DNA from: Caproicibacter sp047777415
GTDB lineage: Bacteria > Bacillota > Clostridia > Oscillospirales > Acutalibacteraceae
Assembly: GCA_047777415.1 (NCBI GenBank)
Contig: JBKEEO010000001.1
Coordinates: 1,240,001-1,304,000, forward strand
Direction of reading: 5' to 3'
Length of the DNA stretch: 64,000 nt
In this document: in pieces, positions 28,073-36,364 of the stretch
Position numbering within the stretch: position 1 is the first letter of the stretch
How the letters are laid out: every line of letters begins with the position of its first letter
Translations under genes and position numbers: made by a program
The notes under the pieces: model-generated
Told to the model about the DNA's origin: nothing
Databases searched by the model: none
What the model saw: only the letters and a program-made list of their open reading frames with translations

Positions 28073-29077
28073 TTATTCCGGCAATTTGAGAACTTGTCCG
28101 GGGTAAATAGTATCTGAAGTCAGGCCATTGAGTTTCTTAATCTCCGGATATCTTGTTCCTCTACCGAGTTCTTTTTCTGCTATTCTCCATAAGGTGTCGC
28201 CTTTTTGCACTGTATAGGTTCTATTGCCCTTGTTATCAGGAATGCTGTTTACAATTACAAGGTTTTCTTTTGCTACCCAAGTGTTTATGCCTGCAATTTC
28301 TTGACCGCCGGATTTCTTAACCTTTTTGCCAAGCAATACACATTCTTTGCCGCCTTTTATGACCGGCTTGCCTTTGTATAAAGTCTGTGTGACCCTGTGG
28401 TAATAGTCATTTTTGACCCATGTTGGAACTTCCACACTGCCGGGGTAGTAATTCTTTACACTGACCTTAAACTCCACCATATCTCCAATTCCAATATCAG
28501 TATTGTTATCTGTACTGTTCTCCAGCGCTTTTTTTACTGCTTTACGGAAAGTGTCCATATTCTCCCCATGCTTGGGAAACCAGTGCATCACATCAGCATG
28601 GTTGCTGGCAATACCGAGCTTATATCCTTCGGAGTGGCAGATGATGTCATTCTCATTAAGACCGTACTTCTTGCAGAGCATAACGCAGAGTTCAACAGCA
28701 TTCTGCCACGCTTTACGGAAATAATCTTCCTGCTTTGCTGCATCATAACCCACCATTACCGACCCGGATTTATACGAAAACCCAGCAGGCTCACAGATTT
28801 CAAAGCCAATATGGGTATTGTTGGCTGCTCCTCCCGCATGCCACCCGCGATGATCCCAAGGCAGGTATTGCCAAACCTCTTTATCGTCTACAAAAGCGTG
28901 AACACATACCTGCCTGTTTATTTCGCCGGCCTTGTAAGATTTGTTCCAACGGGAAAACCACTCAGCCGCCATTACACCCGGCACAGCCGTCGAATGTACC
29001 ATGATTCCTTTAGGCGTGATTTTGCGGCCTGCTGTATAGCAATCGTTTCGCGTCATGTATTTAGTAAAAAGCTTCAT
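28073..29077 (-). CDS. phage endolysin: N-acetylmuramoyl-L-alanine amidase with LysM
   Basis: 334 residues. The amidase_2 domain (about 1-180) shows zinc-ligand segments KGIMVHSTAVPG (His), NNTHIGFEICEP and NHADVMHWFPKHGE (His, plus downstream Lys/Asp). An SH3-like middle part follows, and residues about 288-333 form one LysM repeat, YTVQKGDTLWRIAEKELGRG followed by TRYPEIKKLN. It cuts the amide bond between MurNAc and L-Ala for host lysis. No signal peptide, so release needs the holin, whose gene overlaps it by ATGA. Confidence 0.93.
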   Translation of the reverse strand: MKLFTKYMTRNDCYTAGRKITPKGIMVHSTAVPGVMAAEWFSRWNKSYKAGEINRQVCVHAFVDDKEVWQYLPWDHRGWHAGGAANNTHIGFEICEPAGFSYKSGSVMVGYDAAKQEDYFRKAWQNAVELCVMLCKKYGLNENDIICHSEGYKLGIASNHADVMHWFPKHGENMDTFRKAVKKALENSTDNNTDIGIGDMVEFKVSVKNYYPGSVEVPTWVKNDYYHRVTQTLYKGKPVIKGGKECVLLGKKVKKSGGQEIAGINTWVAKENLVIVNSIPDNKGNRTYTVQKGDTLWRIAEKELGRGTRYPEIKKLNGLTSDTIYPGQVLKLPE

Positions 29078-29493
29078 TTCTTTTCATCCTCCTCATTTGA
29101 GCGGCCATGCAGTTGTTCCAATGCGTTTTTCAGCTTTTCAGGAATGGGCAGTCCTATATGTGCTGCATTCTCAAGAATTGAAACTCCCTCGTTACTCAGG
29201 TAAAAGAAAATCACTGCTGTCCGGATTGCCCCGCCATTACCGAGCACCTGGCTGTCGATGATGTGTCCTACACCTACAAGTACAAAAATAAGCACTTTCT
29301 TAAAGATGCCCTTGGCCCCGACTTCACTCGAAAGCTTTCTGTCTACAACGGCACACATCACTCCGGTCACATAGTCAATGGCTACAAAAGCGATGAGTGC
29401 ATATAAAAATCCATCCAGCCCTCCAAGAAACCAGCCAAGAAATCCGCCAATAGCAGTAAAAACCGCCTGTATCCAGTTCCATACTGTTTTCAT
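29074..29493 (-). CDS. phage holin (phage holin family 4 / TcdE-like)
   Basis: 139 residues with about three to four membrane segments (GFLGWFLGGLDGFLYALIAFVAIDYVTGV, VLIFVLVGVGHIID, AVIFFYLSNEGVSI) and a charged C-terminus. The DYVTGV and SNEGVSILENA motifs are typical of the family. It should form membrane lesions that let the endolysin reach the wall. GGAGGG precedes the ATG by about 8 bp; stop and amidase start overlap. Confidence 0.92.
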   Translation of the reverse strand: MKTVWNWIQAVFTAIGGFLGWFLGGLDGFLYALIAFVAIDYVTGVMCAVVDRKLSSEVGAKGIFKKVLIFVLVGVGHIIDSQVLGNGGAIRTAVIFFYLSNEGVSILENAAHIGLPIPEKLKNALEQLHGRSNEEDEKK

Positions 29494-29529
29494 TGTCTTA
29501 ACCCTCCGTTCAACTTGAATTTTGCATAT

Positions 29530-29560
29530 AAAAAAGCGCCCTGCCTTATAGCAAAGCGCT
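29530..29560 (-). terminator. terminator between tail and lysis genes
   Basis: On the minus strand AGCGC (29560 side) and GCGCT pair around a 15-base loop and are followed by a T-run (29535-29530). It would end the long structural transcript before the holin. Confidence 0.65.
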
Positions 29561-29580
29561 GAATATATAAAACTTTTAAC

Positions 29581-32049
29581 CTATATTTGCTTCGGAAGCG
29601 CCTCCCACAGCCGCATATCCTCCTGCCCAAGCGACCAGATGGCTATACCTCGCAGTTTCCATCGATAAGCCGCTTCGTTTGCCCAGTAAACAAGGCTGTC
29701 TACATCCTGGTAATACAGAATAGAAAAACCATCCGCATCTCCGAGAAAAAGTCGGGATATCCAGATATTGATGTCTTTTGGTATAATTTTTACTTCATAG
29801 TCATTACCGCAGGAAAGCGTCAAAAGCTGCGAGTGGAAAAAATCATAGTCCATCGAAATGTCCTCATTGCGAGTTGCCAATTCCTCCACATCGCTATTTA
29901 CTGAAAACACCTGAAATTCATCATCCCACGTGACACCAGTGCGAGCAAGCCTGCCAAAGCTGGTTATAGTTCCATCCGGGAGTTCCACATCAAAACGCTC
30001 GTATGGTTCATATACCCATGCATCGCCCAGTCTCAGTAGCTCGCATACCGTCCGGTTGTCCGAGCAGTACCCTGCATAACCACTACCACCGTTTACATTC
30101 ACTGTGAAACGCAGGGTTGAAGCTGCACCTGAATATACTCTTACCTTATTGCCGCGTTTTCGCATCTCTATGGTATACATATTCGGATTAGCACGGAGAT
30201 CGGCATCTGCAGTTTTTGAGAAACTGGTGGAGTAGCTGCCAAGTAAGGAAGTACCTTGATAAAGCTCGACTCTTTGCGTGTCATAATTTAAGCAGCAGAA
30301 AATATCGCCAAGAAATACCCCAGCCCGTCCGCTGCTATTTTGAGGGAAGGCCAGCCTTGCCCGGATATGGATGTCGGAAAACCCGTCGTATTTCCATGCG
30401 AGTTTGCCATATCCCTCAAGCTGGGAATATGGACGGCTTTCTGTGCTGTCTGGGTCCTGCCAAACATCCCATTCGCCATCCAGCACAGTCCAGTAGTTTT
30501 CAGGCAGGATGTTCCTGTCCCGAAAATCCTCATACCAAATAAGCGCCGAGTCAGGTTTTCTTCGCAGCACTTCAAAGGTCAGTTTAAACCCTCGATCAGG
30601 CTCAACCATTACACCATTTACATCTTTGAACCGTCGGGGAGAGAGCATAAAGCTGGCTTCACCGGCAAAGGGATATTCCGAAAATCCACTGCAAACCCTA
30701 AAACCGTAAAACTGGACTCCCGGCACACCTCCGCTTATGCTGACAGCATGCGTTCCCTCTTGGAGAAATACACCCTTCGCAAGTGTCAACCAGCAAATTC
30801 TTCTCCAGTATGGCCACCACAAACGGTTCTCGCTGAATGTCTTTGAGTCACCGTCAAGAGAAATTACAATCGCATTTTTATCCCAATAGGGAAAACAAAG
30901 CCGTACTACTATATCGTAATATCCCGCTTCTGTTATCTCGAACTGGTACTCTGCCGAGGCCTGGTCATCTCCCAGCGAGGCCATCTCATCAGTAACAATG
31001 ACATTTCCTTCGTATTCATCCGGAACTCCGTTTCTGTCAATATAGATGGTTCCGAACTCCGCTTTCTGCTCCTTGCCATAGCTTGTCAAATATCTCCGCC
31101 TATTGTAAATCCCTTTTAGCAGCGGATATTCCCAAGATACGGCATCCCATCCTTCCATATAGTCATATACATGGGGAAGAGCCCAAGGTACTTTGTTGTA
31201 GTCATCCCAGTAAGCCACAATTGGAATAAACGGCTGGGGTGGCGCATCATCGGTAAAATTGTAAACCCCAGTCATCCAGTATTTAGCTGCATAGTAGGTG
31301 TTAGACACTCCTCGATAGGTTATTCCAAGGTTTTCAGGTGTATCATGGATCCTCCAGTTCCAGCCATAAGCAGGCAAACCCATGAATATCTTGTATGGAG
31401 ACATAACGGAAACAGCATAATCATATATACCCTCAAGCCAATCCCGGGGAGATACAGGGCCGGGAGCAGAACCCGCCCATGCCATGCCGTAACTCATGAT
31501 GGCAGCAGTATCGCAATAGTCGTTAAGATCGGCATAAACACACCAGTTTTCGCCTCCCACCGAGCCTTGAACGCCGGTCATGCCCGGCAGGCAGATGTTG
31601 ACAAGCTTTGTTGCATCATAAGACTTAACTGTATTGTATATATCCCTAAACAGTGCATTCGCCGCATCCTTGTTTTCATAACCTCCGCCGCGCTCCAGGT
31701 CAATATCTACCCCAGCACACCATGGATACTTGTTCATGATCCGGATGATTTCAGTAAGAAACTTATCCTTTGCACCGTTTTCGTTGTTGCGAAGTGCAGT
31801 AAAAATATTGGCTATTCCATGATTCATAATAGTGAGTAGCCACTTAATATGCGGCCATTTCTGAATATACGGAAGCATGCTGCTGATGCTGGTACCGGTT
31901 TCAGTGATTGTTCCTGTTGCGTCAACCTCAAAAGTAAAAATGCCCACCGTATCAAAGCGGTCGCCGTAGTCTCTAAGCGCTTCATACATTCGGGCATTAC
32001 CCATAAAACTCCACACCATGCACCGCTTACCTTTTAAGAAATCCCTCAC
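29581..32049 (-). CDS. phage tail/receptor protein with GH18 (chitinase-like) domain
   Basis: 822 residues. Residues about 1-330 form a glycoside hydrolase 18 barrel with the catalytic DxDxE motif in WCAGVDIDLERGG, VNICLPGMTG and MSYGMAW. Residues about 335-640 look like carbohydrate-binding beta-sandwich domains (WYEDFRDRNILPENYWTVLD resembles a LamG/concanavalin module). The very end, WKLRGIAIWSLGQEDMRLWE, resembles the last strand of a GH18 barrel. The protein probably binds and trims host surface glycans such as peptidoglycan. The start is GTG, overlapping the previous gene's stop. Confidence 0.8.
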   Translation of the reverse strand: MRDFLKGKRCMVWSFMGNARMYEALRDYGDRFDTVGIFTFEVDATGTITETGTSISSMLPYIQKWPHIKWLLTIMNHGIANIFTALRNNENGAKDKFLTEIIRIMNKYPWCAGVDIDLERGGGYENKDAANALFRDIYNTVKSYDATKLVNICLPGMTGVQGSVGGENWCVYADLNDYCDTAAIMSYGMAWAGSAPGPVSPRDWLEGIYDYAVSVMSPYKIFMGLPAYGWNWRIHDTPENLGITYRGVSNTYYAAKYWMTGVYNFTDDAPPQPFIPIVAYWDDYNKVPWALPHVYDYMEGWDAVSWEYPLLKGIYNRRRYLTSYGKEQKAEFGTIYIDRNGVPDEYEGNVIVTDEMASLGDDQASAEYQFEITEAGYYDIVVRLCFPYWDKNAIVISLDGDSKTFSENRLWWPYWRRICWLTLAKGVFLQEGTHAVSISGGVPGVQFYGFRVCSGFSEYPFAGEASFMLSPRRFKDVNGVMVEPDRGFKLTFEVLRRKPDSALIWYEDFRDRNILPENYWTVLDGEWDVWQDPDSTESRPYSQLEGYGKLAWKYDGFSDIHIRARLAFPQNSSGRAGVFLGDIFCCLNYDTQRVELYQGTSLLGSYSTSFSKTADADLRANPNMYTIEMRKRGNKVRVYSGAASTLRFTVNVNGGSGYAGYCSDNRTVCELLRLGDAWVYEPYERFDVELPDGTITSFGRLARTGVTWDDEFQVFSVNSDVEELATRNEDISMDYDFFHSQLLTLSCGNDYEVKIIPKDINIWISRLFLGDADGFSILYYQDVDSLVYWANEAAYRWKLRGIAIWSLGQEDMRLWEALPKQI

Positions 32050-32621
32050 AACCGGTCACCGCCTTCCTGCATCTCCTGAAATTCAAAGAGCACCCGCGCC
32101 GATTTCCTTTCTTCCAGCTTCACCATATGTTTGCTATCCCATGCCGCAGAGTATTGATAAAACCCATCCTTACGAGTGGGACTTCCGTTTTTAAGGCATT
32201 GGCGAGTAGAAGCCTTGAGCGCCAGTTCATCGCCTGCGTTAATCGGGTCAAGAAATCTCACCTTATGCGTACCCATACCTTGGGATAGTTCAATACTCCC
32301 TGCGACCATATCCTGTATAGGGTAGATATAGCAGTCAAGACCAGCAGAAGTTTTGCCCAGGTTGAATAAAATTACAGTCTCTGCTGTCCGCACCACACCG
32401 TTATAATGCCGGGGCGGAACTGGCTGTCCGTTTTCCTGCATCTTTGCCAGCATTTTGCTTGTGTGGACGGTATAGCCTGTCAATTGATCTCCTTCCTGAA
32501 ACTGCAAGTCGGTAAAATAGATAGTCCCGGTGCAATCTGAAATTTTAAGCGTCACAGTAACACCCGCTACATGCTTATTGCTTTTTAGTTGTATGGTTTC
32601 CGCAAATCTTGAAAACTGCAT
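32046..32621 (-). CDS. phage tail structural protein (paralog of 33632-33826)
   Basis: About 191 residues from the ATG at 32621, which has GGAGG 8 bp upstream. Its first part, TVTLKISDCTGTIYFTDLQFQEGDQLTG, closely parallels the small protein encoded at 33632 (TIRLCVTDCTGTVYFTDLLLQGG...TG). The rest is beta-rich with no known domain recognised. It lies between the tail-spike and GH18 proteins, so it is probably part of the tail tip or fibre. The erm gene lies between the two paralogs. Confidence 0.7.
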   Translation of the reverse strand: MQFSRFAETIQLKSNKHVAGVTVTLKISDCTGTIYFTDLQFQEGDQLTGYTVHTSKMLAKMQENGQPVPPRHYNGVVRTAETVILFNLGKTSAGLDCYIYPIQDMVAGSIELSQGMGTHKVRFLDPINAGDELALKASTRQCLKNGSPTRKDGFYQYSAAWDSKHMVKLEERKSARVLFEFQEMQEGGDRL

Positions 32622-32642
32622 AGTTTTTTCCTCCAAAACTAT

Positions 32643-32671
32643 TTGACAAACATAGGCATCAATGCTAAACT
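32643..32671 (+). promoter_or_regulatory. promoter of the erm gene
   Basis: TTGACA (32643-32648) and TAAACT (32666-32671) are 17 bp apart; a TATAAT at 32671-32676 is too far (22 bp) to pair but may help melting. It drives the plus-strand leader and methyltransferase, opposite to all surrounding phage genes. Confidence 0.7.
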
Positions 32672-32708
32672 ATAATCTGATTTTATATTTGGAGGCTAGT
32701 ATACACCT

Positions 32709-32738
32709 ATGTGTGGTATTTTTCGTATTCGTAAATAA
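32709..32738 (+). CDS. erm leader peptide (9 aa)
   Basis: Encodes MCGIFRIRK, then TAA. GGAGG lies 13 bp upstream (32691-32695), somewhat far. The FRIRK end contains R-x-R-K, the +X+ type sequence known to stall ribosomes carrying macrolides in the leader peptides of other erm and mef genes. Its stop codon lies directly at the base of the first hairpin. Role as a drug-sensing leader is inferred from position and motif. Confidence 0.65.
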   Translation: MCGIFRIRK

Positions 32739-32824
32739 AGGTGCCCTGAACAAAAGATAGCTCAATAGCAGCGTCTTTGTTTTAGTGCACCCTTTTTCGA
32801 TTAAAAAAAAAACCGAAAGAGGTG
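32738..32824 (+). promoter_or_regulatory. attenuator with alternative hairpins before erm
   Basis: Segment 1 (GGTGC, 32740-32744) can pair with segment 2 (GCACC, 32787-32791), supported by inner CT.A..AAGA/TCTTT..TAG pairing, and a T-run (32793-32797) follows: a terminator shape. Segment 2 with the T-stretch (32787-32799) can instead pair with segment 3 (CGAAAGAGGTG, 32814-32824), which holds the erm ribosome binding site. These folds exclude each other, the usual design of leader-controlled resistance genes. Which fold corresponds to induction cannot be settled by eye. Confidence 0.6.
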
Positions 32825-32832
32825 TATTTTTT

Positions 32833-33618
32833 ATGCCCCAAAATAGAAAAAAAGGGACAACTCCGCCCATTTGGGTATCTCAAAACTTTTTGACAAGTTA
32901 CAAAATCATCAACAGAATTATTCGCAGAACAACCCTTAACAAGGATGATCATGTGATTGAAATTGGCCCGGGAAAGGGTCATATAACAGGCATCTTGATT
33001 CAAAAATGCCGAAAAGTCTCGGCAATCGAAATTGACGGCCGTTTATATAATAGATTGACAGCAAAATTCAAGGACGTCAAAAATATCCGTATATATCATC
33101 AGGATTTTATGAAGTGGAAGCTTCCTCAATCCGAAGATTATAAGGTTTTTTCAAACATTCCCTTTTGCTTCACTACGGATATTATGCGAAAACTCACGGA
33201 GTGCAAAAACGCACCTTCTGAAGCATGGCTTACCATGGAAAAAGGCGCAGCCAAGCGTTTCATGGGTAAGCCTTCAGAATCATTGCGTTCACTGCTTATA
33301 AAGCCCAGATTTGATTTGGATATTGCTTACTATTTCAGCAGGGAAGATTTTCATCCCAAACCGGGCGTTGATGTAGTACTTCTTCATCTTAAGAAAAAGA
33401 GCCCGCCGGATATCCCCGCAAACCAGTGGTTTGCCTATGAACAATTTGTTTCAAAGGCGCTAAAATATGGATTCCGCTGTTTTTTTACAAGCAAGCAATT
33501 ATCTAGGGCATTCCGTCAGGCTGGCGTGCAAAACAATATCACCCCTGCAGAGATTCTTTATGTTCAATGGCTTTGCCTTTTCCGATGCTACTGGGAGCAT
33601 GTGCTAGGCAGAAAATGA
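32833..33618 (+). CDS. Erm-family 23S rRNA (adenine) N6-methyltransferase
   Basis: 261 residues from the ATG at 32833, which has AGAGGTG 8 bp upstream. Erm motifs: VSQNFL (about 15-20), the SAM site VIEIGPGKGHITG (about 41-53), AIEIDGRLY, the catalytic NIPF in KVFSNIPFCFTTDI, MEKGAAKRFMG, and FHPKPGVDVVLLHL. The C-terminal helical domain shows CFFTSKQLSRAFRQAGVQNN. It should methylate A2058 of 23S rRNA and give macrolide-lincosamide-streptogramin B resistance. It is close in layout to Erm(B)/Erm(C) but clearly different from the sequences I remember; the class letter is not assigned. KsgA is excluded by the Erm-type ends. It lies inside the prophage tail module. Confidence 0.85.
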   Translation: MPQNRKKGTTPPIWVSQNFLTSYKIINRIIRRTTLNKDDHVIEIGPGKGHITGILIQKCRKVSAIEIDGRLYNRLTAKFKDVKNIRIYHQDFMKWKLPQSEDYKVFSNIPFCFTTDIMRKLTECKNAPSEAWLTMEKGAAKRFMGKPSESLRSLLIKPRFDLDIAYYFSREDFHPKPGVDVVLLHLKKKSPPDIPANQWFAYEQFVSKALKYGFRCFFTSKQLSRAFRQAGVQNNITPAEILYVQWLCLFRCYWEHVLGRK

Positions 33619-33631
33619 TTTGAGTGGCTCA

Positions 33632-33826
33632 TTACCCGTCCAATGTCCACCGGATCTCGCACACATGTCCGACCCATCCGGTGGAAACCGAGCCGCCTTG
33701 AAGCAATAAATCCGTAAAGTAAACGGTGCCGGTGCAGTCAGTGACGCACAGCCTGATGGTGATAGACTTGACTCTGCTGATACCTTTCGGAGAAAAACTG
33801 TGTGCAATCTGATTGAAATATGCCAT
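33632..33826 (-). CDS. small phage tail protein (N-terminal paralog of 32046-32621)
   Basis: 64 residues from the ATG at 33826, preceded by GAGGGTGG. The core DCTGTVYFTDLLLQ is shared with the larger protein downstream. The upstream tail-spike gene stops at 33838, so translation is probably coupled. It could be a complete small protein or a truncated paralog cut short when the erm segment arrived. The erm stop is only 13 bp away. Confidence 0.6.
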   Translation of the reverse strand: MAYFNQIAHSFSPKGISRVKSITIRLCVTDCTGTVYFTDLLLQGGSVSTGWVGHVCEIRWTLDG

Positions 33827-33837
33827 ATCCACCACCC

Positions 33838-36360
33838 TCAAATCAGGTCTATAAATCTTGTTTCTGTTGTTCCGTCCTCGTATTCAATGACTACCTCAAC
33901 TCCGACCTGGCCGTTTTCACCCTTTTCGAGGTTTTCGGAAGCAATTTGTGCTGAAAAAGTATAGCTTTTACGCGTTGCTGGATATACCGTCTGTGACAGA
34001 CTCTTTGTCATACCAGGTACACCGACAGCTTTGAAGGAAGCAGTTCCCGAAACCCCATTCTCAGTGTCCACTTCAAAACCAGAATTGACCCAGTAGGCAA
34101 AACCATCATCCGCCCGGGAATTGCGCAGATGATTGAAAGGTACCATATCCTTGATTTCTTGACGGTTTAGCAGTTCAGCAGAGGACAGCGCATCTGCCGC
34201 TTTGTCCCACTGTGCTGAAGAATCGCCAAGTTCCCGCAGTTTAGTTGAAAGCTCGATCACTGTTTTCCAAGGTTCCTGCAAGTTGTACTGTCTTCGCACA
34301 ACGCGTGTTTTTACCAGAAGGCCTAGTTCCTTATCGTCTACTGTAACAATATCACCCAGTTTCCATGCTTCATGCTCATAACCGGTCAGCGCAGATAAAT
34401 CCATTGCCGACAGCACATATGAAACGCGAGGCTTCGAATACTCTGCAAGCCGCATTTTTGCATATTCCAGCATCTGATACGGATTTGTAAACGACGAACA
34501 GTCGAGCGTCGACACCCTTAATTCACTGGAAAAACTGTAATCTTCCACGTATTCCTTACCTCCGTTAATTGAAGCAAAGGTCATTCCGTCCTTCCCATAA
34601 GCATATAGCCTTGTCACTAATTCGCGTGTATCGACCACCCGCTGAATACTTTTCAGGTTCTTCCTATATGAAAAAAGCGCTCCGCTGTCGGTACCGCTGA
34701 AAGTCAAAAGGTGTACCTGACGGTTGGCGCTGTCAAACACAAGGTCGCCGCCATAGATATTCTGTACGGTTCGAAGGATGGATAAGGTGTTTTTTTCTGT
34801 ACACTGCCATGTCCGTTTCGTAGTGACAGTAACATTTCCTACTGTCCAGCCTGTACCCAAAAGTGCATATTGCATCGGAACATCTGCAGTATCTGCATTG
34901 AAGTCCATAGGTTCTTTTTCCGCACTGAAAGACAAATCGTAAAACACCGCTTCAGCATATACTTGCGTGATAACACTCCCATCTTCGCTTTTATTGTCCG
35001 TTAAGGTACGGATCCGGTAAATGTCATTTACGATTTGCACTTGCTTTTCATTTTCCAGTGCGCTTCTTTTTGGATCATGGAACGGAAGTTTGAATTCCAG
35101 CGTGTCCGCACCGTTCACCTCACCAGTGACAATGATATCAAAGGCATTTTCAAGAACAGCTTCCCATGCTCCGTTTTTATCCAAAACCACAGGACGGGCA
35201 AAGCCTAACTTCTCATAGGGTGCTTTCGGTATATCATGAAGCTGTATTTCCAGCAGTTTTGGCGTCCTCAACGGATCGCTGCTGGTAAGGGTAACCCGGA
35301 ACCTGATATATTGCCGATTTGGCGATTGAAGTTCACCGCTGGTTCCCACAGCCTGCCATGCAGACCATTCTTCAAGATCATTGCTTGTGCTGGTCTCTAC
35401 TAAAGACACTGACGTAACACCTGCAGTATATTCGCTTTTAACAGCTACACGACCACTGCCTGATAAAGCACATGAAACTGCCTTTGTATAAAGTACGCCA
35501 CTTGCAGGATACTCGCCATCTGTTGCTTTAAGGGTGACTGTACCATGCTCTGTCAAAGCATCCACATCCGAAGCTGCATCCCCACCGTTTGCATGTAAAG
35601 ACGACTTAAAATACAACAGCAAATCGTCTGCTGTAAGCTGTGAGTCCGTTTCCAGAAACCAGTCATCGAAGCCTCCGGCATAGTAGTAGGTATTTGCATG
35701 CATCCCCATAATAATGTTTGCTATACATTCTCGGTTCAGCTCTCCCGAAAAGGAACGCACAGGCGACACCCAGGTTGCTCCGTCGCTGCGATCGCATATG
35801 ATGTTCTGTACCTTTTTGTTGTTTACTTCAATGATGGAGGAGATAAAATACCAGCCGCCATTTTTCAATGTAATGGAAGCCGTTTCACTCTGGTCGTGAA
35901 TTAGTGTACCGGAGGAATTATACAACATCAGCCTAAGTCTTCCTTGATAAAGCGAAACATAAAAAATTGGCTGACCGGGTCCTTGGCGGGTATTAAATAT
36001 GGGTATATATGTCTGGCCGACCGAATAGGTGGTAGGATTAATCCAACCGCCTACAACAATTTTTTCACCCAGATTGCTGAAAAAACTTCCGTCATTTTCT
36101 GCAATAAGATGGGTCTTTTCAGAAGTCGGGTTAACGATGTTTTGCCTGAAGTATCGCCCGAATCTTCCAGCAATAAGGTTTGCTGATGTTCCTGACCAGC
36201 CGGAGATGGTAAAATGTCTGCCATGCCCCGATGAGTCCATAAGCTGCAGATTTTCGTTCGGCGTTCTTTCATTAAATCGCCATAAAGCAGACGTCCTTGA
36301 AGTTACAGGAAACTCCCCGGTAAAATCCTCTTGTCTCGTTAGGATTGATTTTATCGCCAT
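33838..36360 (-). CDS. phage tail-associated protein (Tal / minor structural protein) with LamG-like N-terminus
   Basis: 840 residues. Residues about 20-260 look like a concanavalin/LamG module (SALWRFNERTPNENLQLMDS, DWFLETDSQLTADDLLLYFK). From about 395 the sequence has the features of siphovirus tail-tip proteins (phage minor structural protein, ReqiPepy6 Gp37-like): LEFKLPFHDPKRSALENEKQ, YRIRTLTDNKSEDG, RVVDTRELVTRLYAYGKDG and LGDIVTVDDKELGL. A beta-sandwich follows at the C-terminus. It forms the tail tip below Dit. GAGGTG precedes the ATG. Confidence 0.8.
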   Translation of the reverse strand: MAIKSILTRQEDFTGEFPVTSRTSALWRFNERTPNENLQLMDSSGHGRHFTISGWSGTSANLIAGRFGRYFRQNIVNPTSEKTHLIAENDGSFFSNLGEKIVVGGWINPTTYSVGQTYIPIFNTRQGPGQPIFYVSLYQGRLRLMLYNSSGTLIHDQSETASITLKNGGWYFISSIIEVNNKKVQNIICDRSDGATWVSPVRSFSGELNRECIANIIMGMHANTYYYAGGFDDWFLETDSQLTADDLLLYFKSSLHANGGDAASDVDALTEHGTVTLKATDGEYPASGVLYTKAVSCALSGSGRVAVKSEYTAGVTSVSLVETSTSNDLEEWSAWQAVGTSGELQSPNRQYIRFRVTLTSSDPLRTPKLLEIQLHDIPKAPYEKLGFARPVVLDKNGAWEAVLENAFDIIVTGEVNGADTLEFKLPFHDPKRSALENEKQVQIVNDIYRIRTLTDNKSEDGSVITQVYAEAVFYDLSFSAEKEPMDFNADTADVPMQYALLGTGWTVGNVTVTTKRTWQCTEKNTLSILRTVQNIYGGDLVFDSANRQVHLLTFSGTDSGALFSYRKNLKSIQRVVDTRELVTRLYAYGKDGMTFASINGGKEYVEDYSFSSELRVSTLDCSSFTNPYQMLEYAKMRLAEYSKPRVSYVLSAMDLSALTGYEHEAWKLGDIVTVDDKELGLLVKTRVVRRQYNLQEPWKTVIELSTKLRELGDSSAQWDKAADALSSAELLNRQEIKDMVPFNHLRNSRADDGFAYWVNSGFEVDTENGVSGTASFKAVGVPGMTKSLSQTVYPATRKSYTFSAQIASENLEKGENGQVGVEVVIEYEDGTTETRFIDLI

Positions 36361-36364
36361 GTTA

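Noticed and set aside
32833..33618. KsgA (16S rRNA dimethyltransferase) instead of Erm
   Set aside because: The gene has the Erm-type N-terminus (SQNFLTS), MEKGAAKRFMG and C-terminal domain, is not in a core-gene context, and has a resistance-gene style leader.
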